Source of the DNA: an uncultured Prevotellaceae bacterium
GTDB lineage: Bacteria; Bacteroidota; Bacteroidia; Bacteroidales; Bacteroidaceae
NCBI GenBank assembly: GCA_900315075.1
Contig: OMXV01000006.1
Coordinates: 38,452 to 102,451, forward strand
Length of the DNA stretch: 64,000 nucleotides
Direction of reading: 5' to 3'
The translations under genes were made by a program, and so were the position numbers. A model generated the notes under the pieces. It did no database searches, was not told where the DNA came from, and worked only from the letters and a program-made list of their open reading frames with translations. Of this stretch, positions 1 to 7,476 are shown in pieces (the stretch's first letter is position 1; the number at the start of each line of letters is the position of its first letter).

Positions 1-354
1 AAACCGACTCCCCAGCCTGAGGCAAAACCGACCCCCCAACCTGAAGCAAAACCCGTTCCTCAGCCTGAGCCAAAACCGACTCCCCAACCTGAGGCAAAAC
101 CGACTCCCCAGCCTGAGGCAAAACCGACTCCCCAACCTGAGGTAAAACCGACTCCCCAGCCTGAGCCAAAACCGACTCCCCAGCCTGAACCAAAACCGAC
201 TCCCCAGCCTGAACCAAAACCGACTCCCCAACCTGAGGTAAAAACCACTCCCCAGCCTGAGCCAAAACCTAATCCCCAGCCTGAAGCAAAACCGACTCCC
301 CAACCTGAAGCAAAACCGACTCTTCAGCCTGAAGCAAAACCCACTCCTCAGCCT
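1..354 (+). repeat. 24-bp coding tandem repeat (KPTPQPEx)
   Basis: About 14 to 15 head-to-tail copies of a 24-bp unit encode Lys-Pro-Thr-Pro-Gln-Pro-Glu-[Ala/Val/Pro]. Most copies differ only at the last codon and at synonymous positions. The array runs off the left edge of the window. The unit is a multiple of three, so copy-number changes would keep the amidase frame. Confidence 0.9.
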
Positions 355-651
355 CAGCAGGAGCAAGAGGCTGGAGGACGCCCTATCTTTAAGGTGCAAA
401 TTGCTGCCACCAGTCAACAACTCCCCGTAGATGCTCCTCAATTCATGAATGTGAAAGACATCTCTTTCTATGTTGAGAACGACATGTATAAATACACAGT
501 AGGCGCATCACCAGATTTCGACGCTATTTCCAGTCTGAAAAACGAACTCCAGGTCAAATTCCCACAGGCTTTTATCATTGCATTTCGCGATGGCGTAAAA
601 ATAAACACTGGTGAGGCCATTAGGGAATTCAAGAAAAATAAACAAAAATGA
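1..651 (+). CDS. N-acetylmuramoyl-L-alanine amidase, C-terminal part (5' truncated)
   Basis: This frame is open from the first base and stops at 649-651, so only the C-terminus is present. About 118 residues of repeat (unit KPTPQPEA, with A/V/P at the last position) are followed by a short EQEAGGRP linker and a domain of about 90 residues starting FKVQIAATSQQLP. That ending is typical of Bacteroidales N-acetylmuramoyl-L-alanine amidases, where a SPOR-like module follows a low-complexity linker. The MlaD gene just downstream is a familiar neighbour of this amidase. The catalytic amidase domain lies outside the window, so the enzyme name rests on the C-terminal domain and context. The Pro-rich linker probably spans the periplasm or cell wall. 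The repeat may vary in copy number between strains. Confidence 0.7.
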   Translation, partial: KPTPQPEAKPTPQPEAKPVPQPEPKPTPQPEAKPTPQPEAKPTPQPEVKPTPQPEPKPTPQPEPKPTPQPEPKPTPQPEVKTTPQPEPKPNPQPEAKPTPQPEAKPTLQPEAKPTPQPQQEQEAGGRPIFKVQIAATSQQLPVDAPQFMNVKDISFYVENDMYKYTVGASPDFDAISSLKNELQVKFPQAFIIAFRDGVKINTGEAIREFKKNKQK

Positions 652-658
652 TTTGATT

Positions 659-694
659 TCTGATTGCTCTGATTATTCTGATTACTCCTAAATC
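659..694. repeat. 9-bp intergenic repeat (TCTGATTAY), three copies
   Basis: Three tandem 9-bp units of the type TCTGATTAY plus a degenerate fourth lie between the amidase stop and the MlaD start. The same unit forms larger arrays at 7392-7450 and 36178-36326. Confidence 0.75.
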
Positions 695-719
695 TTTTAT
701 CCCCTTTATCCTATAGAAA

Positions 720-1640
720 ATGAAAGTCACAAAAGAAATAAAAATTGCGCTTGTCGCTATTATAGGAATTTTCCTGCTCTTTTTCGGTATGAATTTCCTG
801 AAAGGTGTAAGGCTGTTTGCATCCGACAACACCTATTATATAACTTTTGACAACGTGAAAGGGCTTACTGGGTCAAGTCCTGTCTTGGATAATGGATACA
901 AGGTAGGAGTGGTGAAATCCATCAATTACGACTATAACAACCGTGGTAAGATAATAGTGGCTGTGGGTATAGATAAAGATGTCAAGATTCCCGTCGGAAC
1001 AACGGCACAAATCAGCAGTGATCTGTTGGGAAATGTCCAAATCGACCTGCTGATGGGGCAGGGAGGTGATGGGATTGTCTCACCAGAAGGTACCATCAAC
1101 GGTATGATTAATGATGGAGCTTTAGGTCAGGTGAAAGAAATGATTCCACAATTACAGGAAATGCTACCCAAGGTGAATTCTATTTTGGAAAATGTCAATA
1201 CCTTGCTTGCTGACCCTGCTATTCATGGCACGATGCACAATGTGGAGCAATTGACCCAAAAACTCAACACCACAGCCAATGAACTGAATGCAATGATTGC
1301 ACAGGTTGACAAACAAATGCCTGGACTGATGGGAAAGGCAGGCACAGTGCTCGATAATGCCAATAATACTATGGGGAAAGCTGCCACTGCTGTTGACAAT
1401 CTGGCTAACCTCAACCTTGAGGGTTCGCTTGCAGAACTTGAACAGACACTCAATAATTTGAAAACTTTTACCGATAAACTCAATGGCAATGATGGGGCTT
1501 TGTCTGCTCTGCTTAATGACAGAACACTCTATGACAACCTCAATTCTACCATTGCCCATGCCGACTCCTTGATGGTCAACTTGAGGGAAAATCCCAAAAG
1601 ATATGTGCATTTTTCTGTTTTCGGGAAAAAGAACAAATAA
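720..1640 (+). CDS. MlaD/MCE family phospholipid-transport protein
   Basis: The protein has 306 residues. An N-terminal membrane anchor (about residues 8-28, IALVAIIGIFLLFFGMNFL) is followed by one MCE domain (about 35-115) and then a long helical region (about 130-290). This is the usual plan of Bacteroidetes MlaD proteins, which form the substrate-binding ring of an ABC system moving phospholipids between inner and outer membranes. The ATPase and permease partners are not in the window. The ATG at 720 follows the amidase stop by about 70 bp, so the two could be co-transcribed. Confidence 0.88.
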   Translation: MKVTKEIKIALVAIIGIFLLFFGMNFLKGVRLFASDNTYYITFDNVKGLTGSSPVLDNGYKVGVVKSINYDYNNRGKIIVAVGIDKDVKIPVGTTAQISSDLLGNVQIDLLMGQGGDGIVSPEGTINGMINDGALGQVKEMIPQLQEMLPKVNSILENVNTLLADPAIHGTMHNVEQLTQKLNTTANELNAMIAQVDKQMPGLMGKAGTVLDNANNTMGKAATAVDNLANLNLEGSLAELEQTLNNLKTFTDKLNGNDGALSALLNDRTLYDNLNSTIAHADSLMVNLRENPKRYVHFSVFGKKNK

Positions 1641-2034
1641 ATCGTAATTTAAATTTTGTCTAAATAAGTAGGTGCTAATTTATTGGTTTAATTAATTATT
1701 ATAAATCGCATAATTTAAATAAGTTATAAAAGTTCATACAGTGAGGTGTGGTGTGTCTGTAAACAATTGACAAAAATCTACAACTGCCAATAAACCAAAG
1801 ACTTGGAAAAATGCAAATGTAAAGATTTTTTCATTTTTACATCCCCTATACTAAAATGCGATGATAAAGCATTTTACACCGTTTCGCTCATGAAGACGTA
1901 AAATTGGGATTTGTATATCCCAAAAAATATTACGATATTTGCATTCGATTTTAGAAGTTATCTAATAAGATTTGAAGTATAAGCCTTAATAGTAGAAGAC
2001 CTAATCGCTTCGATACAGTCGCAGATACTAAACA
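1641..2034. other. AT-rich intergenic region upstream of dnaA
   Basis: This 394-bp gap is AT-rich and has no convincing gene. It holds two imperfect hairpins, at 1818-1841 (TGTAAA/TTTACA arms) and 1853-1875 (AAAATGC/GCATTTT arms), and the dnaA promoter. I found no TTATCCACA-type DnaA boxes here, so an origin of replication is not supported, although upstream of dnaA is a place one would look for one. Confidence 0.6.
1911..1941 (+). promoter_or_regulatory. Bacteroidetes-type promoter of dnaA
   Basis: TTG at 1911-1913 lies 20 bp upstream of GATATTTG (1934-1941). That is one mismatch from the TAnnTTTG -7 element with normal spacing. Transcription would start near 1948, leaving a leader of almost 90 nt. 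Confidence 0.55.
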
Positions 2035-3447
2035 ATGAAAGTAAGTCCACAACAACTCTGGGAGCATAGCCTGCAATTAATCAAGGCAAATGTGACAGAG
2101 CAGCAATATCAAACATGGTTCAAGCCCATCGTGTTTGAGTCGTACTCACCGGCGACTCTCACGTTGTTGGTACAGGTACCCAGCCCCTTCGTGTATGAGT
2201 ACTTGGAGGAAAACTTTGTGGACTTAATTAGTAAGGTGTTGACAAGATGTTTTGGGGCAAATGTCAGATTGGCTTATAGAGTCATTACCGATAAGACAAA
2301 TAATAAGGATATGGTGCTGCAGTCGGATCCTTCGGTGGAGCAAATCGACAAGCCGCAACCCCAGACTGCTGCCAACCAGCCATATGGTATTCTCGACGCG
2401 GCCAAGCCACAACAAATTGACCCACAACTCAATCCCCACCAAACTTTTGAGAATTTTATTGAGGGCGACAGTAACAAACTGCCACGCGCAGTGGGCTTGT
2501 CTATTGCTGAGCATCCTTCCACCACACAGTTCAATCCCATGTTTATATATGGACCCTCTGGATGTGGAAAGACACACCTTATTAATGCTATAGGTGTGAG
2601 AGTGAAAAAACTCTACCATGAGAAGCGCGTGCTCTATATAAGTGCAAGGCTTTTCCAGGTACAATTCTCAAATGCTGTCCTAAACAATACGCTCAACGAC
2701 TTTATTCATTTCTATCAGACCATCGATGTACTGATTGTAGATGATATTCAGGAATGGATTACTGCTCGCAAGACGCAGGACACGTTCTTCCATATCTTTG
2801 ATCACCTTTATAGAATCGGGAAGAGAATCATATTGGCATGCGACCGCCCGCCAGTGGATTTGAAAGGGATGAACGAGCGACTGCTCACAAGATTCAGCTG
2901 TGGACTCATAGCCGAACTTGAACGCCCCAATGTGCAATTATGCATAGATATCCTACATGCAAAGATTCGTCGAGACGGTCTGCATATCCCTGAGGATGTG
3001 GTTACTTTTATAGCCAATACTGCCAATGGTAGTGTGAGAGATCTTGAGGGTGTGGTCAATTCATTGATGGCTTATTCTGTGGTGTACAACCGCAATATTG
3101 ATATCACCTTGGCTGAGACTGTGATGCGCAGGGCTGTCAATGTGGATAATAAACCGCTGACTGTGGATGATATCTTAGAGCGTGTCTGTGAGCATTATCA
3201 TGTGAATACAGAGGAAGTAAGTGGAAAGAGTCGTAAGCGCAGCCTTGTGGTGGCAAGACAAGTTTCCATGTATCTTGCACAGAAGCACACTAAGATGCCG
3301 GCTTCACGTATTGGCAAACTTATCGCTGGTCGCGACCACAGCACCGTGATTCATAGTTGTGAGAAAGTGGAGGAACGCATGAAAATCGACTCCAGTTTCT
3401 GTGATGAAATCACCACCATCGAAAATTCATTTCGACTGAAAAGTTAA
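2035..3447 (+). CDS. dnaA: Chromosomal replication initiator protein DnaA
   Basis: The protein has 470 residues, normal for DnaA. Domain I (about 1-85) starts with an LWEHSLQLI-type helix. A Gln/Pro-rich linker (about 95-135) precedes the AAA+ domain with Walker A GPSGCGKTH (173-181) and a Walker B/sensor stretch (VLIVDDIQ). Domain IV carries the DnaA signature GRDHSTVIHSC near the C-terminus, which binds DnaA boxes. DnaA-ATP opens the replication origin in the cytoplasm. The ATG at 2035 has its own promoter and the gene ends in a hairpin terminator, so it is probably monocistronic. A perfect DnaA box (TGTGGATAA) lies inside the coding sequence at 3141-3149 and may be chance. Confidence 0.97.
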   Translation: MKVSPQQLWEHSLQLIKANVTEQQYQTWFKPIVFESYSPATLTLLVQVPSPFVYEYLEENFVDLISKVLTRCFGANVRLAYRVITDKTNNKDMVLQSDPSVEQIDKPQPQTAANQPYGILDAAKPQQIDPQLNPHQTFENFIEGDSNKLPRAVGLSIAEHPSTTQFNPMFIYGPSGCGKTHLINAIGVRVKKLYHEKRVLYISARLFQVQFSNAVLNNTLNDFIHFYQTIDVLIVDDIQEWITARKTQDTFFHIFDHLYRIGKRIILACDRPPVDLKGMNERLLTRFSCGLIAELERPNVQLCIDILHAKIRRDGLHIPEDVVTFIANTANGSVRDLEGVVNSLMAYSVVYNRNIDITLAETVMRRAVNVDNKPLTVDDILERVCEHYHVNTEEVSGKSRKRSLVVARQVSMYLAQKHTKMPASRIGKLIAGRDHSTVIHSCEKVEERMKIDSSFCDEITTIENSFRLKS

Positions 3448-3477
3448 TGCCTTGACATATTCAAGGCATTTTTTTTT
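3447..3477 (+). terminator. Rho-independent terminator of dnaA
   Basis: A perfect 9-bp stem ATGCCTTGA/TCAAGGCAT with a 5-nt loop is followed by eight T. It overlaps the last base of the dnaA stop codon. Confidence 0.92.
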
Positions 3478-3548
3478 GCATATACTCGGTGATAATTTTT
3501 TTTTCAATTTATGACTATATTATCAACGTAACCTAAAATATAAGAATA

Positions 3549-4091
3549 ATGAAGAAACCAATCCTTTATTTCGACATGGACAATGTCCTTGTTAATTTCA
3601 AGAGTGGCATCGATGCCACAAACACCGACGTGTTGGCACAATATGCAGATGATGGAAAAGGGAACCCCCATTATGACGATATACCTGGCATATTTGCCAA
3701 GATGCTGCCTGTGGATGGTGCTGTAGATGCTGTCAAAGCATTGTACGAATATTTCGACTGCTACATCCTTTCTACGTCTCCATGGAAAAATCCGACAGCG
3801 CTGAACGAGAAGTTGGACTGGGTGAAACGCTATTTCGATAACACTGTGCCTGTCATACAACTGAAGCCAGGAGAAACCAACTGCGGCAATCCCTTCTACA
3901 AGAAGGTCATCTTTACACACAACAAAGACCTCTGCCTTCAAGAGGGGGCATGGCTCATTGACGACCGTATTAAAAACGGTGCATCTGAGTTTGGTGAGCG
4001 ACACATCCTTTTCCTGTCGGAAAAATTCCCAGACTGGCAATCGGTTGTTGACTATTTTATGAAGATGATTAAGTCTGAAAAAAATAAATAA
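3549..4091 (+). CDS. 5'(3')-deoxyribonucleotidase (NT5C-type HAD phosphatase)
   Basis: The protein has 180 residues, the usual length for this HAD subfamily. It starts with motif I DMDNVLV (the first Asp is the nucleophile, the second the acid/base), then has motif II in LSTSPW and the acidic motif in WLIDDRIKNG. Enzymes of this type dephosphorylate deoxyribonucleoside monophosphates in the cytoplasm and help balance dNTP pools. It follows dnaA after a terminator, so it is transcribed separately. Its 3' end converges with pnuT, 19 bp away. Confidence 0.85.
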   Translation: MKKPILYFDMDNVLVNFKSGIDATNTDVLAQYADDGKGNPHYDDIPGIFAKMLPVDGAVDAVKALYEYFDCYILSTSPWKNPTALNEKLDWVKRYFDNTVPVIQLKPGETNCGNPFYKKVIFTHNKDLCLQEGAWLIDDRIKNGASEFGERHILFLSEKFPDWQSVVDYFMKMIKSEKNK

Positions 4092-4110
4092 TCTACATAA
4101 ATGCACGTCT

Positions 4111-4710
4111 CTACATTTTCATTTGCCGCTTCCACTTCAGATATCCTATAATGGCGATGACGACATAGAGGGCGTAGAGGGAGGCTTTGAAGGGGATGTC
4201 TTTGTAGAAATAGAGGACAGTGGTCACCACATCTACAACAATCCAGATGAGCCATTGCTCTAAATATTTCCGTGCTAATGCCCAGATGCCGACAAATGAG
4301 AGGGCGGTGGTGAAAGAATCGGCCAATGGTACCTTTGAGTCGGTGAAGGTGATGAGAAACCAATATAGTGTGCCCCATGCAACCAAGGTGATGGCAGTCC
4401 AGAGCAAAGCGAGTCGTTTGGGAAAGTGGGTGATGGCATCATAGCGACGCTCTTCCTTTTTCTCTTTCTTGCTTTGACGATTTTTTCTCACCCAATGGAA
4501 GTAACCATAGACAGTCATTGTAAGATAGTAGAACTCCATGCCACAGTCGGCATAGAGTCCTTTTTGATAGTATAGTATGATTCCAAGGCTCTGCATGAGG
4601 AATCCCACAGCCCAGAGCCAGATACTTGCACGATACTCGAGCAGGATATATGCCAGCCCGAGTATCGTGGTAAGTATGTCTAACCAATGGTCAGAAAGAA
4701 AAGCTATCAT
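4111..4710 (-). CDS. pnuT: PnuT-type thiamin transporter (PnuC family)
   Basis: The protein has 199 residues and about six to seven membrane helices. The N-terminal half has the PnuC-family pattern of an ILGLAYILLEYRASIWLWAVG-like helix followed by a YADCGMEFYYL segment. PnuC-family proteins move vitamins such as nicotinamide riboside by facilitated diffusion with intracellular trapping. Here the gene starts 7 bp after a TonB receptor whose leader is a TPP riboswitch. That arrangement is known in Bacteroidetes as the PnuT branch, which imports thiamin. The thiamin assignment comes from the riboswitch, not from residues in the protein. A thiamin kinase/pyrophosphokinase gene, often nearby, is not present. 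Confidence 0.87.
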   Translation of the reverse strand: MIAFLSDHWLDILTTILGLAYILLEYRASIWLWAVGFLMQSLGIILYYQKGLYADCGMEFYYLTMTVYGYFHWVRKNRQSKKEKKEERRYDAITHFPKRLALLWTAITLVAWGTLYWFLITFTDSKVPLADSFTTALSFVGIWALARKYLEQWLIWIVVDVVTTVLYFYKDIPFKASLYALYVVIAIIGYLKWKRQMKM

Positions 4711-4717
4711 AATATAC

Positions 4718-7150
4718 TTAGAAGCGTAATGTGATGCTCGACATGACAGTCGTGCCGCTCATGGGGATGAAGCCTATCTGATAGTAGCGGTTGTCGTTGG
4801 TGTGTCCATAACTTTCGGCAATGGCAGAATACACCCAGCCTGCAGCTGCGTAGTGGCGGTTGAAGATATTGTTGACGCTCAATCCGAGGACTACTTCTTT
4901 CAGTGGGCATACTTTTGTCACTTTCGATGTATAGTTCAGTTGCAGGTTCGATGTACTGTAGCTGGGAAGTGAACGTTCTTTGTTTTCAGTGTTGTCAAGA
5001 TACTGACGACTCACATAATTGGTGTGCCACACGGCTTGCCATCCATTGTGGTGCAGGGTGATGAAACCATTGAGGATGGTTGAGGGTGAGTAGGCGAGGG
5101 TGGAGTTGTCGTAGTGGAATTCGCGCAGTTCATCACCATTGCCGTCGCAGTGATATTTGGCTGCATCGGTATTTCCTGCCCAGTCGTCCCAGTCTTCTAC
5201 GAATTCAGTGAAGTCCTTGATTTTATTCTGACTGATAGCTGCATTACCCTCGATGGTCAGCCATGGTGTGAGGTTGATGCCAGCGGCGATTTCCACGCCC
5301 ATGCGGTAGGAGTCCTTGATATTGGAGGTCAACGATTCTCCGATATCACTTTTGGCACCTGTCTGCACAAACTGGTCGGTGTAGTCCATATAATAGAAGT
5401 TGGCGTCGAAATGCCAGTTGTTTCCCATATATTGATAGCCAGCCTCATAGTCGAGAACCTGCTCTGCTTTTGGTGCGGGGTAGTTGCCGTTGTCGGTAAA
5501 GTTATTGCGTTCTGGCTCACGGTGACTTATTGCTGCGGAGGCATATAGGCGGTGATTGCCAAATTTGTAATTGAGACCAGCTTTCGGGTTCAGGAAATTG
5601 TATGTTTCATCGATGTCGAGGTATTGTTTGCCGTAGGTGCCGTCGCCGTTGTCGATGAATTTGTCGTTGTAGCCGTCGGTTTTGTATCCTACGTGGCGGT
5701 ATTGTACATCGCCGAAAACGGTCAGGTTAGAGGTGATTTTATAGGCAGCCTTGAAATAGCCGCTATAGTCATCTTTATTCGCGCCGGAGTCGTAGTATTG
5801 GTATTTGCCATCTGAGAGCAGATGGCGGCTCAGTTCTGGATGAGCAACATAGGTGAGGTAGCCGAAGTGGTTGCCGTCGAACCGCTGCAGGGAGACACCG
5901 CCCATGATGTCCCAGTTCTCACTCTTGTAATTGGCATTCCATACCAGTCCGTAGGTGTCTTGCTCCAGTCCCTTTTTCCTGACGAAGTCGGTCTTTTTCA
6001 CGGTCTTCCCTTCGGATGTTGTATAATTTGAAAGTCCGAATTTCTTCAGTTTGTTGTTGTATCTGAATTCATTGTAGTAGCCATAGCCGTGAGTATAATG
6101 GAGGGACGCTGTGGTACTTAAATGATCGCTCACCTGCCATGTGGCAGAGAGGATGTTATGGCTCTGCCAGAAGTTGTCGGTGGCCTGGCGCCACAGACGG
6201 CCGTCGTTCAGCATATATCGCTCGGTGAGGTAATTGCCGTGGGCATCCTTGGCGAAGGAGCCGTTGACATCATACATCATCGTTTCATAGAGGGTGTTGT
6301 ATTTACCCAAACCAGCATTGTAGAGGTCTTTGTAGGTGCGTATGCCTGTATGCTCACCGTATGTACCATCCATAATCGAGAGGTCGTTGTCGCCGGCGGT
6401 CACGCCATTCCATGCTTGACCGGTCTTCTCAAAGTTGCCAAAATTGTTATACCTGAGGATGAACTTGTCTGTCATGTAACGGATACTGCCATAGTAGCTT
6501 CCGGAGCGTCCTGCTGTGCCATGGATGAAGCCGTCGGTATTGGTTTCATGGTAGGCGATGTCGGCAACAACGTGGTTCCAGAGCAGACCTGTGGAAAAGT
6601 TTCCTCCCACATTGAAGGTGTTGTAGGAACCATAACTGGCACTCAGCTCTCCTGTGGGACTTAGTGGCGCTGCTTTAGACGAAAGTGAGATACTGCCACC
6701 GAAGGCACCGTCGCCATTGGTCGATGATCCCACACCTCGTTGCACCTGTACGCTTCCGAGCAGTGAACCATAACTGTTCATATTGGCCCAGAACACACAT
6801 TGGTCCTCGGGGGAATTGAGGGGAACACCGTCGAGGGTGACATTGATACGGGAGTCGCCAGCTCCGCGAATACGCATGTAGGTGGTTCCAGTTCCAAGAC
6901 CGTTTTCACTCCATGCCAATACGCCGGGAGTCTGTGAGAATAGGAACGGAAGTTCTTTGCCTGTCTTTGAAAATTCCTGTAGCTCGGCTTTTTTGAGTTG
7001 TGTCACGGCGTATGGGGCATCTTGCTGTGCGCGTACGCCTTTTACCACTACCTCGTTCAGTTTTTCCAACTGCAAAGAATCTACGTCCTGTGCCTGTGCT
7101 ACCGTCAGGGTCAGCAGGCAAATCATTGTTAAGTAAAATCGGTTTGTCAT
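4718..7150 (-). CDS. TonB-dependent outer-membrane receptor for thiamin
   Basis: The protein has 810 residues. A signal peptide (MTNRFYLTMICLLTLTVAQA) precedes the plug domain (about 30-160), which contains the typical patches LPFLFSQTPGVLAW, MRIRGAGDSRINVTLDGVPLN and GAFGGSISL. A long beta-barrel ends in ...SSITLRF with the terminal Phe expected for outer-membrane insertion. There is no N-terminal carboxypeptidase-like extension of the SusC type. The TPP riboswitch just upstream and PnuT just downstream indicate that it carries thiamin or a thiamin phosphate across the outer membrane, powered by TonB-ExbBD. It is probably repressed when TPP is abundant. Confidence 0.92.
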   Translation of the reverse strand: MTNRFYLTMICLLTLTVAQAQDVDSLQLEKLNEVVVKGVRAQQDAPYAVTQLKKAELQEFSKTGKELPFLFSQTPGVLAWSENGLGTGTTYMRIRGAGDSRINVTLDGVPLNSPEDQCVFWANMNSYGSLLGSVQVQRGVGSSTNGDGAFGGSISLSSKAAPLSPTGELSASYGSYNTFNVGGNFSTGLLWNHVVADIAYHETNTDGFIHGTAGRSGSYYGSIRYMTDKFILRYNNFGNFEKTGQAWNGVTAGDNDLSIMDGTYGEHTGIRTYKDLYNAGLGKYNTLYETMMYDVNGSFAKDAHGNYLTERYMLNDGRLWRQATDNFWQSHNILSATWQVSDHLSTTASLHYTHGYGYYNEFRYNNKLKKFGLSNYTTSEGKTVKKTDFVRKKGLEQDTYGLVWNANYKSENWDIMGGVSLQRFDGNHFGYLTYVAHPELSRHLLSDGKYQYYDSGANKDDYSGYFKAAYKITSNLTVFGDVQYRHVGYKTDGYNDKFIDNGDGTYGKQYLDIDETYNFLNPKAGLNYKFGNHRLYASAAISHREPERNNFTDNGNYPAPKAEQVLDYEAGYQYMGNNWHFDANFYYMDYTDQFVQTGAKSDIGESLTSNIKDSYRMGVEIAAGINLTPWLTIEGNAAISQNKIKDFTEFVEDWDDWAGNTDAAKYHCDGNGDELREFHYDNSTLAYSPSTILNGFITLHHNGWQAVWHTNYVSRQYLDNTENKERSLPSYSTSNLQLNYTSKVTKVCPLKEVVLGLSVNNIFNRHYAAAGWVYSAIAESYGHTNDNRYYQIGFIPMSGTTVMSSITLRF

Positions 7151-7160
7151 ACCTTATTAT

Positions 7161-7186
7161 ACGGTTTTTCCGTGGGTTGGCCCACG
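7161..7186 (-). promoter_or_regulatory. Candidate expression platform of the TPP riboswitch
   Basis: Between the aptamer and the receptor start, two hairpins share bases. One has arms ACGG/CCGT (7161-7164 with 7170-7173) and the other arms CGTGGG/CCCACG (7171-7176 with 7181-7186). They cannot both form, which is what a switching platform needs. There is no clear T-tract, so control may act on translation. This is inference from pairing alone. Confidence 0.4.
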
Positions 7187-7199
7187 ATGATACAATAAG

Positions 7200-7286
7200 G
7201 GGGTGGAGAGAAAAAATTCCTACGCCGGCATTACCCGGTTCAGGTGTGAGGGTATCATCTCAGCCCGAAATTTCGAGCACCCCTTA
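7200..7286 (-). promoter_or_regulatory. TPP (THI-element) riboswitch
   Basis: Read on the minus strand, this stretch has the conserved TPP aptamer core: GGGGTGC at its 5' side, CTGAGA (complement of 7258-7263), ACCC, ACCTGAACCGGGTAAT, and GCCGGCGTAGGAA. It folds into the known two-arm structure that binds thiamin pyrophosphate. It sits 50 bp before the TonB receptor and should shut off the receptor-pnuT operon when TPP is high. Confidence 0.96.
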
Positions 7287-7309
7287 ACCTACACTCTGTA
7301 AGTCGGCTG

Positions 7310-7340
7310 CAAAGGTAGTACAAGGCGGGCAAAATACAAA
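7310..7340 (-). promoter_or_regulatory. Promoter of the thiamin uptake operon
   Basis: On the minus strand TACCTTTG (complement of 7310-7317) matches TAnnTTTG. TTTG (complement of 7337-7340) lies 19 bp upstream of it. The riboswitch begins about 24 bp further downstream, as expected for a transcript that starts just before the aptamer. Confidence 0.8.
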
Positions 7341-7391
7341 ATAAAATGCCAAATTTATTTTATTCCCGAGCTGCTTGCTTTATCCAAAAAT

Positions 7392-7442
7392 AATAATCGG
7401 AGTAATCGGAATACTCAGAATACTCCGATTACTCCGATTATT
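7392..7442 (-). terminator. 9-bp repeat array folding into a 19-bp perfect stem, 3' of the GH3 gene
   Basis: Tandem 9-bp units (ATTACTCCG type) run through 7392-7450. AATAATCGGAGTAATCGGA (7392-7410) is the exact reverse complement of 7424-7442, with a 13-nt loop. On the minus strand the stem is followed by TTATTTTTGG, so it can act as terminator for the GH3 gene and insulate the thiamin operon. The same unit occurs at 659 and at 36178-36326. Confidence 0.7.
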
Positions 7443-7476
7443 CCGATCACTCAGAAAAACCGCAGTAGAAATATGA

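Noticed and set aside
60-248. Minus-strand open frame of GWGVGF repeats
   Set aside because: It is the antisense reading of the KPTPQPEx coding repeat and has no independent start signal or family.
1641-2034. Origin of replication upstream of dnaA
   Set aside because: AT-rich, but no cluster of DnaA boxes was found; hairpins alone do not support it.
5114-6664. Several long plus-strand open frames opposite the TonB receptor
   Set aside because: They lie wholly antisense to a clear 810-residue receptor and their translations show no family or signal peptide.
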